Shown here: positions 1 to 7,436 of the stretch, piece after piece
Numbering within the stretch: the stretch's first letter is position 1
Layout of the letters: every line of letters starts with the position of its first letter
Source: Bacteroidales bacterium
Lineage (GTDB): Bacteria > Bacteroidota > Bacteroidia > Bacteroidales > UBA3824
NCBI GenBank assembly: GCA_017962175.1
Contig: JAGCVU010000289.1
Coordinates: 1 to 44,577 of the forward strand
DNA: 44,577 nt
Direction: 5' to 3'
Notes under the pieces: generated by a model
Database searches by the model: none
What the model was told of the DNA's origin: nothing
Seen by the model: the letters and a program-made list of their open reading frames with translations, nothing else
Made by a program: the position numbers and the translations under genes

Positions 1-180
1 GCGATTGTCCCAAGAAGGATCATTGGGGTCGAATTTCAAGAATTCAGAATAAAGGATGTGTACGAAATCTGCGCCACCCATAGCACCACCAGGGTGTCCA
101 GAGTTGGCTTTCTCTACCATTGCGGCTGCGAGCATACGCACGTTGTCAGCGGCTTTGGCGTCTATCTGTTTTTGTTCCAT
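1..180 (-). CDS. tkt: Transketolase, N-terminal fragment (runs off the window)
   Basis: The first 60 codons are present, starting MEQKQIDAKAADN at 180 and reading off the left edge. The segment NSGHPGGAMGGADF is the conserved N-terminal thiamine-diphosphate-side motif of transketolases, followed by the expected region leading to FDPNDPSW. Transketolase moves two-carbon ketol units between sugar phosphates in the non-oxidative pentose phosphate pathway, in the cytoplasm. It lies 74 bases downstream of the hybrid kinase on the same strand, so co-transcription is possible, although the gap is T-rich and contains a repeat. Only the N-terminus is visible, so the rest of the protein cannot be checked. 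Confidence 0.93.
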   Translation of the reverse strand, partial: MEQKQIDAKAADNVRMLAAAMVEKANSGHPGGAMGGADFVHILYSEFLKFDPNDPSWDNR

Positions 181-240
181 TTGGTTGTTTTTTTATAATT
201 TGAATGATGTATATTATATTAATTTTTTTATTTTTCATTA

Positions 241-264
241 TTATGCATTGTGCATTATGCATTA
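241..264. repeat. ATGCATT-rich intergenic repeat, copy 1
   Basis: A 24-base unit built from ATGCATT and GTGCATT, identical to the copy at 25909-25932 and in the same orientation. It overlaps the last codons and the stop codon of the hybrid kinase, so the repeat edge supplies the final NA residues and the stop. A palindrome-like core (ATGCAT) occurs twice. This looks like a short dispersed Bacteroidota intergenic repeat; I see no coding content. Confidence 0.7.
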
Positions 265-1868
265 TTAATAAGGTGTTTTTTTAGTACCTCAATAATTTGT
301 TCAGATTTAGCCGGCTTTTCGATAAAACCGTCGCAAAGTGAGTTAGAATAATCGCGTTTGTCAACAGCCGAGAAATAAGGCATTTGTGCTATTGCCACTG
401 TGTCGGGCTTTATCATCTTAATCATTTTCAATACCTCAGTGCCGTTCATTATTGGTAGTTTAAGATTGGTAATTACCAATGGCACAGGATTTTGACGAAA
501 CATTTCAAAAAGTTCTCTGCCGTCTTTTGCCCTGCGAATTTTTATACCGGTAGGTTTGAGAACCTCGTGAAGCAGTATGTACGACACATCGTCGTCGTCG
601 CCCACAAGCACCGATTTGTTTTCAAAAATGCATTGTTGCTGTGGTTCGGTGAGTGTTTCGGCAGGAAGCGAAACGTAAAACTCTGTGCCTTTGCCCGGTG
701 TAGAGTCGAACCAAATTTCGCCTTGAAGAGCGTCAACATATTCTTTTACCAGCGCCAAACCTATGGTGGTGAATGCATAGCCGCGGGTAGATATTTTGCT
801 GGTGTCGGCAAGGGGGTTGAATATGATGTCCATCTTTTCGGGATGAATGCCTATGCCGGTATCTTTGATGCAGAATACAAAACAATCGTTTGAATATGAA
901 GCGTTTACCTCAACAGAACCCTCTTTTGTAAATTCTATAGCATTGTCGATTAGGTTTACCAATATCTGCGAAAGCATCTCGTGGTCGGTGTAAAACACTT
1001 TGTGAGAGTCGAGATTGTCTTTGAGAATCAACTGTATATTATTGGGTTCACGTTGCGACATTATTTCGGTAAGCAAATCCGACACGTTCACATTAGTGGC
1101 TTTGGGATTGATGGCAGCGGTTTTGCTCAGCGAATAGTTTATTATCTTGTTGCAACAAGAGCTTACAAATTGTGAGTTGGAAGATATTGTATGGGCAAAT
1201 TCTTTGATTGTTTCATCGTTGAGATTACCGGCGCTTATCTGTGTTGCTGCATCGGAGATGGTTTGCAACGGTGCAAAAAGTTCTTCTCTTACCTCTTCAA
1301 GAAAATTTCTTTTCAATTTGCCGGCTGCTTCGGCTTGCTCTACTTCGGATTTACATTTTAGCAGGGTTGTCTCCATAATGGAGTTAAGTCGGCGGAGATT
1401 CTCGTTTTCGGTTTCGAGATTTTGTGTGCGTTCTTTGATTTTATCTTCAAGGTCTCGATTACACGAAAGTAGAGTGCGGTGAAGGCTACTGATAGTTAGG
1501 TGAGTAGTAACACGAGCCATAAGTTCGTCGTTTTGCACCGGCTTGGTAACATAGTCTACCGCGCCGCATTTAAATGCTTTTACTTTGTCGAACGAACTGT
1601 TGAGCGCCGAGAGAAAAATCACCGGAATGTCCTTGGTTTTGGGTTCTGCTTTCAGTTGCGAGCATACGGTATAACCGTCGATGTCGGGCATCATAATGTC
1701 TAGCAATATCAAATCGGGACGGTGTTCGATGGCCAAACTAAGCGCCTCGTTGCCGTTTTCGGTACATATTGCCGCATAGCCATGGTCTTCGAGCATAGCC
1801 TGTATAAACTCGTTGATCGACTTGGCGTCGTCAATTATTAATATTGTTTGCTTTTCGTTGAAACTCAT
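255..1868 (-). CDS. Hybrid response regulator / histidine kinase-like protein with degenerate H-box
   Basis: 537 residues, soluble, no membrane segment. Order: receiver domain 1 (about 8-125, intact acidic pocket D13/D14, phospho-acceptor D57 in LILLDIMMP, K in VTKP); coiled coil (about 130-185); HisKA-like helix pair (about 188-250); HATPase domain (about 280-400; N-box NLIDNAIEFT and G1 box DTGIGI present); receiver domain 2 (about 415-535). The H-box that should read like SHELRTPL reads REELFAPL, with Glu195 (codon 1284-1286) where the phosphorylated His belongs. Receiver 2 has Asn468 in VITNLKLP in place of Asp. The G2 loop is also poor (TTIGLAL). The fold is therefore clear, but normal autokinase and phosphorelay chemistry look lost. 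It may be a scaffold or pseudokinase reading phosphorylation of receiver 1. It is divergent from the PASTA operon and upstream of tkt. Confidence 0.85.
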   Translation of the reverse strand: MSFNEKQTILIIDDAKSINEFIQAMLEDHGYAAICTENGNEALSLAIEHRPDLILLDIMMPDIDGYTVCSQLKAEPKTKDIPVIFLSALNSSFDKVKAFKCGAVDYVTKPVQNDELMARVTTHLTISSLHRTLLSCNRDLEDKIKERTQNLETENENLRRLNSIMETTLLKCKSEVEQAEAAGKLKRNFLEEVREELFAPLQTISDAATQISAGNLNDETIKEFAHTISSNSQFVSSCCNKIINYSLSKTAAINPKATNVNVSDLLTEIMSQREPNNIQLILKDNLDSHKVFYTDHEMLSQILVNLIDNAIEFTKEGSVEVNASYSNDCFVFCIKDTGIGIHPEKMDIIFNPLADTSKISTRGYAFTTIGLALVKEYVDALQGEIWFDSTPGKGTEFYVSLPAETLTEPQQQCIFENKSVLVGDDDDVSYILLHEVLKPTGIKIRRAKDGRELFEMFRQNPVPLVITNLKLPIMNGTEVLKMIKMIKPDTVAIAQMPYFSAVDKRDYSNSLCDGFIEKPAKSEQIIEVLKKHLINNA

Positions 1869-2010
1869 AATGTTGTTTTTCAGCGTGTTACCGCTGGGGT
1901 CAGTCTTTTATATTCAGATTACAAATATTGTTATTATCTGCAAAATAAACAACTTTTTTTCAAATTGCCGCAAAAAAAAGATTTTTATTTTAAATGTTAG
2001 AAATCTTGTT

Positions 2011-2018
2011 TACCTTTG
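2011..2018 (+). promoter_or_regulatory. Putative -7 box of the PASTA/RluD operon
   Basis: TACCTTTG fits the Bacteroidota -7 consensus TAnnTTTG and lies about 60 bases before the PASTA start. The -33 element is not clear; the region upstream is A/T-only. Confidence 0.5.
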
Positions 2019-2077
2019 CTGTTAGATTACGTCAGTAATTTTCACACAGATAAAAACAATTCTAACAATACCAAAAA

Positions 2078-2965
2078 ATGGAAGAGACACCCGAGAAACC
2101 CATACAGAACAACGATGACAGCCGTACACAATGGCTGATACTTTTGAGACAATTGGCCATCCTTTTGGCTGTGATAGTATTATTTTTTGTTTTAACATTT
2201 GTGGCACTTCGTATGTATACACGCCACGGACAGAATGTGAGCGTGCCTGAATTGCGACGTCTTTCGCTTACCGAAGTTAAGAAAATTTGCGATGAGCGCG
2301 GACTTAAATTTGAAATTAGCGACTCTGTTTACAGTTCAAACGCAGCGCCCGGCACAGTTATCGACCAAACTCCGCCTGCCACATTTAAGGTTAAAAAAGA
2401 GAGAACTATCTTCTTGACAATCAAGGCATATTCTGTGGAACAAGTGGCTATGCCCCGCCTTATCGACCTTTCGATCAAGTCGGCACAGGCACAACTTGCC
2501 ACCGCAGGTTTGGGCGTAGGCAGAATTACATACAAACCCGACATTGCCCGTGATGCCGTTTTGGAACAGAAATTCAACGGCAAGGATATTCCTGCCGGCA
2601 CACGTGTGGCAAAAGGTTCGCTCATCGACCTTGTGCTTGGCAAGGGTGAGGACGATAATGTTTCAAAAACGATTGTTCCTGACCTCAAGAGTTACTCGCT
2701 GTACACTGCAGGACTTGTGGCAGCACAAAATTCGCTCAATATTGGTGCAAAAATCGGCGACGGCACAGTGAAAACACAATCAGATTCGCTTTCTGCCGTT
2801 ATTTACAAACAGTCGCCTGCCAAGGGTAGGATAGTGCTCCCCGGTTCTGAAATCGACGTGTGGATTACTACCGACCAAAGCAAACTCAACGAATCATCTC
2901 CTGTTGAGGAGCCAGCCGACTCGCCGAACAACAATCTCGGCAACGATGAATTAGACGAATATTAG
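2078..2965 (+). CDS. PASTA-domain membrane protein
   Basis: 295 residues. A short acidic cytoplasmic N-terminus (1-20) is followed by one hydrophobic membrane segment (about 24-46, LAILLAVIVLFFVLTFVALRM). Three PASTA-like modules then face the periplasm (roughly 52-120, 122-190 and 196-265), each with the usual VP-start and a PGT/PAGT/LPG turn near the end. The C-terminus is acidic and low-complexity. PASTA modules bind peptidoglycan stem peptides or uncrosslinked lipid II in other bacteria, but here no kinase or transpeptidase domain is attached. Its role is inferred to be at the cell wall. First gene of a tight operon with the T9SS protein (26-base gap) and rluD. Confidence 0.88.
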   Translation: MEETPEKPIQNNDDSRTQWLILLRQLAILLAVIVLFFVLTFVALRMYTRHGQNVSVPELRRLSLTEVKKICDERGLKFEISDSVYSSNAAPGTVIDQTPPATFKVKKERTIFLTIKAYSVEQVAMPRLIDLSIKSAQAQLATAGLGVGRITYKPDIARDAVLEQKFNGKDIPAGTRVAKGSLIDLVLGKGEDDNVSKTIVPDLKSYSLYTAGLVAAQNSLNIGAKIGDGTVKTQSDSLSAVIYKQSPAKGRIVLPGSEIDVWITTDQSKLNESSPVEEPADSPNNNLGNDELDEY

Positions 2966-2991
2966 AATTTGAAAACTAACTATTACTATTT

Positions 2992-4770
2992 ATGGCGTTA
3001 ACGCAAAAGATTATAACGGTTGTAGCAATTTCGGCTTGGTGCGTGTTTGGTGCTGATTTGTTGGCACAAACCGACGACCCGATTGCTCTGCCATTTTTCG
3101 ATGACTTTTCGTACACCGCCGACGTTCCCGATCAATCTCTATGGGATAATAGCGGCGTGCGAATTTCAAACACTCTGCCCGATTCGCCTCCAAGTATCGG
3201 AGTGGCGGTGTTTGATGCGTTAGATGGCAACGGCAATTTTTACCCGTCGCAATACGGTGTTAATCATGCAAATGCCGACACGCTTACATCCAAACCGTTG
3301 GATCTCTATTACCCGGGCGACAACACTATATATCTTAGTTTCTTTTATCAAGCCGGTGGTTTTGGCGATGTGCCCGAACCCGACGATGTGCTGATGCTCG
3401 ACTTTTATTCGCCCGAAGACGACGAATGGACCACAGTGGAAACCATTTCCGGAGGTAAAAAGCAGAATTTCAAGCAGATGATTATTCCCATTACCCAGAA
3501 ATGCTATCTTCAAAAAGGGTTTAAATTCCGTTTTAGAAATAATTTCAGCCTTGGATCATCAAAACAAGCCGACCTTGTGTCTAATTGTGATTTTTGGCTT
3601 GTGGATTATATAAAACTCGACAAACTACGCAACGCCATTGATACTGTTTATCAGGATATTGCACTTACCAATTGTCCCGAAATCAAGTTTTCAGGATATA
3701 TGAACGTGCCGTGGCGACATTACACCAAAGCAAAGAACGACATAAAGGTGTCGTATTCGATTTTTTACCGCAACAACGACAACCAGCCTCGTATGTTAGA
3801 CTCTATTAAGCTGATGCTCAATGCCAACGGCGGATCTGATACGCTTATGCTCGGATCTTACAACTTGCCGTCGTATTGGAGTTTTTCGGAATCCAAGGAG
3901 TTTAAATACACTTTTAAATCCGACAACGAGGTTTCGGTAGATTATCTTGCCGGTATCAAATTGGTTAGCGATGTTTCGGCAGAAGATTTTGCACAAAACA
4001 ACCTCTATTTCAGTCCCAAAACCTTTGCCGACTATTACGCCCGCGACGACGGTTCTGCCGAGGCAGGCTACGGACTTCACGGCGAAGGCTCTACCGGCGG
4101 AATGGTGGCTGTAAAGTATCACACCTTTGTAAACGACAATATCAATGGCGTTTACATATATTTTAATCAAACATTCAACGACCGTCAGGCAGATTTTTTC
4201 AACCTTAAAATTTGGGACTATCGCAACGGATTGCCCGGCAACGAACTTTATACCGGCTACAATTTAGCATTGCCAAAAGACAAATGCGGCGAGTTTGTAT
4301 TTTTCCCGTTGGATTATGGCGTGGCGGTGTCCGACACCTTTTTTATAGGATGGCAGAAGGTGCAAAACGAAATTCTTAACGTAGGGTTTGACAAAAGCAC
4401 ATCAGGCGCACCTTTTAACTATTACAATATCAACGGACAATGGAAACGGTCTACCGAAAAGGGTCAGATAATGATTCGTCCGGCATTTGGTTCTTCATCA
4501 ACTCCTGTGGATGATTTTGGTACTGATTTTCAGTTAGATAATAACATTTCCATTTATCCCAATCCTGCCAAAGATTACATTCGTATTTCAGGATTGGATA
4601 TCAACCAACCGCTACGTGCAGTGATTCGTAGTGTGTCGGGAGCCATTGTAATGCAGACAGTTTTGCAAAACAATGATTGTAGCATTGATGTGTCATCGCT
4701 GTTGCCGGGCACATATTTTATAACTATTGAAGGCAAAAACGAAATTGCCAAATTCTTAAAAATGAATTAG
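2992..4770 (+). CDS. T9SS type A sorted cell-surface protein of unknown function
   Basis: 592 residues with an N-terminal signal peptide (about 1-25, ending LLAQ). A beta-rich body begins PFFDDFSYTADVPDQSLWDN and looks like a jelly-roll module in 30-210. The last about 80 residues are a type A T9SS sorting domain: ISIYPNPAKDYIRISG, a middle SVSGAIV strand and the terminal LPGTYFITIEG...KFLKMN. The protein should cross the outer membrane by T9SS and be released or anchored by sortase-like PorU. No catalytic residues are recognised. It sits between a PASTA gene and rluD, with only 3 bases between its stop and the rluD start, so it is co-transcribed with core genes, unusual for a T9SS cargo. Confidence 0.85.
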   Translation: MALTQKIITVVAISAWCVFGADLLAQTDDPIALPFFDDFSYTADVPDQSLWDNSGVRISNTLPDSPPSIGVAVFDALDGNGNFYPSQYGVNHANADTLTSKPLDLYYPGDNTIYLSFFYQAGGFGDVPEPDDVLMLDFYSPEDDEWTTVETISGGKKQNFKQMIIPITQKCYLQKGFKFRFRNNFSLGSSKQADLVSNCDFWLVDYIKLDKLRNAIDTVYQDIALTNCPEIKFSGYMNVPWRHYTKAKNDIKVSYSIFYRNNDNQPRMLDSIKLMLNANGGSDTLMLGSYNLPSYWSFSESKEFKYTFKSDNEVSVDYLAGIKLVSDVSAEDFAQNNLYFSPKTFADYYARDDGSAEAGYGLHGEGSTGGMVAVKYHTFVNDNINGVYIYFNQTFNDRQADFFNLKIWDYRNGLPGNELYTGYNLALPKDKCGEFVFFPLDYGVAVSDTFFIGWQKVQNEILNVGFDKSTSGAPFNYYNINGQWKRSTEKGQIMIRPAFGSSSTPVDDFGTDFQLDNNISIYPNPAKDYIRISGLDINQPLRAVIRSVSGAIVMQTVLQNNDCSIDVSSLLPGTYFITIEGKNEIAKFLKMN

Positions 4771-4773
4771 ATA

Positions 4774-5865
4774 ATGACAGACAACGACGTAATAGACACC
4801 GAAGATTTTGATGATGACGATTTTGCTGCCAACGATGGCGAAAGCACTGAATTGTCGGAGCATTTTCGTTTTGTGGCAGATTCCGGTCAGGAACTTGTGC
4901 GAATTGATAAGTTTCTCGACAATCGCATTGCAGGCATATCGCGCAACAAGATTCAGGAAGCTGCCAAGGCTGGCTGCATTTTTGCCAACGGCAATGCTGT
5001 AAAATCAAATTACCGTGTGCATCCACACGATGAAATTGTGGTAAAACTTCCGGGCGAACCCGTTGATTTTAAGGTAGAACCCGAAAATATTCCCCTCGAC
5101 ATTGTTTACGAAGACGACACTCTTATCGTGGTAAACAAACCAGCCGGAATGGTGGTTCACCCTGCTCACGGCAACTATACAGGCACATTGGTAAACGCAT
5201 TGGCATATCATCTCGGTGGCAACACCAATTTTAGTAGCGACGATATTCGTCCGGGGCTCGTTCACCGTATCGACAAAAACACATCTGGGCTGCTTGTAAT
5301 TGCCAAAACCGAAGCTGCCAAGGCTCATCTTGCCAAACAATTTTTTTATCACACGGTCAACCGTCGTTATCAGGCACTTGTTTGGGGCGATTTTGACGAT
5401 GACTACGGACGTATCGAAGGCAATATCGGACGCAATCCGCGCGACCGCAAGAGTATGTGCGTGTTTGACCCCGAAAGCGGTATCGGCAAACCGGCTGTTA
5501 CTCATTTCAAAGTGTTGGAACGTTTTGGATATGTAACACTTATCGAATGCAAACTTGAAACGGGACGTACCCATCAGATTCGTGTTCATATGAAAACCAA
5601 AAGCCATCCGATATTCAACGACGATGTGTATGGCGGCAACAAAATTCTCCGTGGAACCACCTTTACTAAATATAAGCGTTTTGTAGAGAATTGTTTCTCG
5701 TTGTTGCCAAGTCAGGCACTGCATGCCAAAACATTGGAGTTTGTGCACCCTGTAACGGGCAAAGTGCTGTCGTTTGAATCTGACCTGCCAGCCGGATTCA
5801 CCGAACTTTTAGAAAGATGGCGAACTTATGCAAAAGCTGGACGAACCTTTGCTGAAGACAATTGA
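4774..5865 (+). CDS. rluD: RluA/RluD-family 23S rRNA pseudouridine synthase
   Basis: 363 residues. An acidic extension (1-30) precedes an S4 RNA-binding domain (about 35-95, IDKFLDNRIAGISRNKIQEAAKAG). The pseudouridine synthase domain follows, with the hallmark GLVHRIDKNTSGLLV; D167 is the catalytic aspartate. RTHQIRVHM further on is the conserved substrate-binding motif. The enzyme isomerises uridines in rRNA, most likely in the helix 69 region of 23S rRNA if it is RluD proper. Members of the RluA family are hard to separate by eye, so the exact target is an inference. Third gene of the PASTA/T9SS/rluD operon; the start is fixed by the 3-base gap to the upstream stop. Confidence 0.92.
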   Translation: MTDNDVIDTEDFDDDDFAANDGESTELSEHFRFVADSGQELVRIDKFLDNRIAGISRNKIQEAAKAGCIFANGNAVKSNYRVHPHDEIVVKLPGEPVDFKVEPENIPLDIVYEDDTLIVVNKPAGMVVHPAHGNYTGTLVNALAYHLGGNTNFSSDDIRPGLVHRIDKNTSGLLVIAKTEAAKAHLAKQFFYHTVNRRYQALVWGDFDDDYGRIEGNIGRNPRDRKSMCVFDPESGIGKPAVTHFKVLERFGYVTLIECKLETGRTHQIRVHMKTKSHPIFNDDVYGGNKILRGTTFTKYKRFVENCFSLLPSQALHAKTLEFVHPVTGKVLSFESDLPAGFTELLERWRTYAKAGRTFAEDN

Positions 5866-5951
5866 AAACTCATTGTTGGTACAATTTTAGTTATTTTATG
5901 ATTTTGGAATAATTTTAACCGATTCATTACGTTATAAAATAGAATGTGAGT

Positions 5952-5959
5952 TAACTTTG
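5952..5959 (+). promoter_or_regulatory. Putative -7 box for the outer-membrane barrel pair
   Basis: TAACTTTG fits TAnnTTTG, 22 bases before the start codon at 5982. No clean TTTG is visible 19-21 bases upstream. Confidence 0.4.
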
Positions 5960-5981
5960 AACATTAAAAACCGGTAATTAT

Positions 5982-6677
5982 ATGCGCAACAAAACATTAT
6001 TGATTATACTATTTGCACTTATAGCCACCAACTGCTCGGCTCAGAAACCTGTGTTTGGACTCAGCATGGGAGTTAATCGCACCAATCTTATAGGTCGTGA
6101 TAGGGTAGAAGATAGTAAACCGCGACTTGGAATGTGTCCCGGCATCAATGTAGATATTCCTTTGGTGTACGACACATATCTTGAAATCGGTGCTTACTAT
6201 TCGCAGCAAGGCGTCTCCGTAAAAACCGACGAATTTGTAATGGCAAGTGTAAGACAAAAATTAAAGGTAACTAAATTTGTTGATTATCTGCAAGTTCCCT
6301 TGTATTGGAAACAAAGTTTTGGCGATATTTACACCAAGGTAGGACCATTTGCATCTATGGCAATACGTGCAAGCTCCGATTGGAAAAAAGAGTTGCTTTA
6401 TGGAAATGATTCAATCCTTGTGGAAAAAGGTCATTACAACAGTTTTATCAAAAAACTGCGCAAATACGATGTGGGAGCAGCCTTTGCTGTAGGTTATCAA
6501 ACTTCGGTTTCGCGCTCTATTGATATATTTTTTGATGCAAGTTACAAAATTGGATTCTTCTCTGTGGAGGAAAAAACCGACACCAACAAAAAGGTTCTCC
6601 GCAATCAGGTGTTCTGTATATCTGCGGGAGTATATTTCCAACAAAACCGACATTCAAAAATATACCATCGACGCTAA
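5982..6677 (+). CDS. PorT-like outer-membrane beta-barrel protein
   Basis: 231 residues with a signal peptide (1-20, ending NCSAQ). The mature part alternates short hydrophobic strands and turns (GLSMGVNRTNLIG, YLEIGAYYSQQGV, YLQVPLYWKQSF, IYTKVGPFASMAI, VGAAFAVGYQTSV, FISAGVYFQQN), matching the small PorT / outer-membrane beta-barrel family (PF13568 type). The function of such eight-stranded barrels in Bacteroidota is mostly unknown. It is followed after 12 bases by a second, different barrel gene, so the two form a transcription unit. The family call rests on strand pattern, not on a unique motif. Confidence 0.75.
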   Translation: MRNKTLLIILFALIATNCSAQKPVFGLSMGVNRTNLIGRDRVEDSKPRLGMCPGINVDIPLVYDTYLEIGAYYSQQGVSVKTDEFVMASVRQKLKVTKFVDYLQVPLYWKQSFGDIYTKVGPFASMAIRASSDWKKELLYGNDSILVEKGHYNSFIKKLRKYDVGAAFAVGYQTSVSRSIDIFFDASYKIGFFSVEEKTDTNKKVLRNQVFCISAGVYFQQNRHSKIYHRR

Positions 6678-6689
6678 CACGCTGACCAT

Positions 6690-7346
6690 ATGAAGTCTGC
6701 CGCTAAATATTTGACCACATTGTGCATCGTTTTGCTTATGGGTATGTTGTGCTCCGAAGCGCATGCTCAGGTGTACGGTATGAAAGGCGGCGTTACCATA
6801 GGCTCGGTTTCCACCAAAGAGGTAGAATCTGTTACGCCTATGCTCAACTACTATTTTGAGGGTTACTATGGTTATCGTTTTGCCCGTTACAAGTATTGGA
6901 CATTGGGTTTTGGATATTTTGGCACTGGAGCTACATTTTCTGATACCGAACCTGCCAATGGAGTTAAGTATGATGCCAAAGTTAGGTTCAACAATATTGT
7001 AGTGCCGTTTAAATTGAAAATTTCGGGCGAGGGGCGTCGCAAACCTCGTCCATATGGTTTTATAGGAGCAATGCCCGTAGTTATGTACAACGAGGACAAA
7101 ACTATGGATTATCACGATGCCAAAATACCACAACTTGATTATATCTTTGATTGGCATCCTCGTAGGGTAAATGTTTACATTCTTGGCGGCGGCGGATGTT
7201 ATTATCGACATTTTACTGCAGATATTACCTTTACAATCAATACCTTCCGCGATTACAGAGAGATTGAAGCCCCCATATCTTACAACAAAAGCTTAATCCT
7301 CACCCTTGGCTATCAGATTTCGAGGGATACTAAGAAAATTTGGTAG
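6690..7346 (+). CDS. Second small outer-membrane beta-barrel protein
   Basis: 218 residues with a signal peptide (1-26, ending AHAQ). Strand-rich pattern: YGMKGGVTIGSV, LNYYFEGYYGYRF, YWTLGFGYFGTGA, FNNIVVPFKLKI, PYGFIGAMPVVMY, VNVYILGGGGCYYR, LILTLGYQIS. The VPFKLK strand and GFIGAMP turn are typical of the PorT/OMP_b-brl group. It is adjacent to the preceding barrel gene, with little sequence similarity between the two, so they are not a recent duplication. The start at 6690 gives a clean signal peptide. Role unknown. Confidence 0.72.
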   Translation: MKSAAKYLTTLCIVLLMGMLCSEAHAQVYGMKGGVTIGSVSTKEVESVTPMLNYYFEGYYGYRFARYKYWTLGFGYFGTGATFSDTEPANGVKYDAKVRFNNIVVPFKLKISGEGRRKPRPYGFIGAMPVVMYNEDKTMDYHDAKIPQLDYIFDWHPRRVNVYILGGGGCYYRHFTADITFTINTFRDYREIEAPISYNKSLILTLGYQISRDTKKIW

Positions 7347-7358
7347 AATCATTTTTTT

Positions 7359-7367
7359 GGGGGGGGG
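7359..7367. repeat. Nine-G homopolymer preceded by seven T
   Basis: T7 followed directly by G9 in the intergenic region, ending 7 bases before the TTG taken as the -33 element of the leucine-rich-repeat gene. G runs this long are rare in AT-rich DNA and slip during replication. Confidence 0.85.
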
Positions 7368-7374
7368 ACTATTG

Positions 7375-7404
7375 TTGTTGTTTGAAAAATAATCGCTATA
7401 TTTG
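7375..7404 (+). promoter_or_regulatory. Promoter of the BspA-like LRR gene
   Basis: The -7 box TATATTTG lies at 7397-7404, with TTG at 7375-7377 nineteen bases upstream. This matches the Bacteroidota housekeeping promoter. The leader to the ATG at 7437 is about 25 bases. Confidence 0.65.
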
Positions 7405-7436
7405 CTCATTGTTTAACAACATAAAAACAAACCAAT

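Noticed and set aside
1921..1950. Minus-strand -7 box for the hybrid kinase (AATATTTG or TTATTTTG)
   Set aside because: Neither fits TAnnTTTG and there is no -33 element; the promoter could not be placed.
5005..5748. 247-codon minus-strand frame opposite rluD
   Set aside because: rluD has all pseudouridine synthase motifs in the sense frame; antisense frame is a codon-bias shadow.
5872..5890. Hairpin ATTGT-TGGT-ACAAT after rluD as a terminator
   Set aside because: The stem is only 5 bp of mostly A/T pairs and the T tract is interrupted; too weak to list as a feature.
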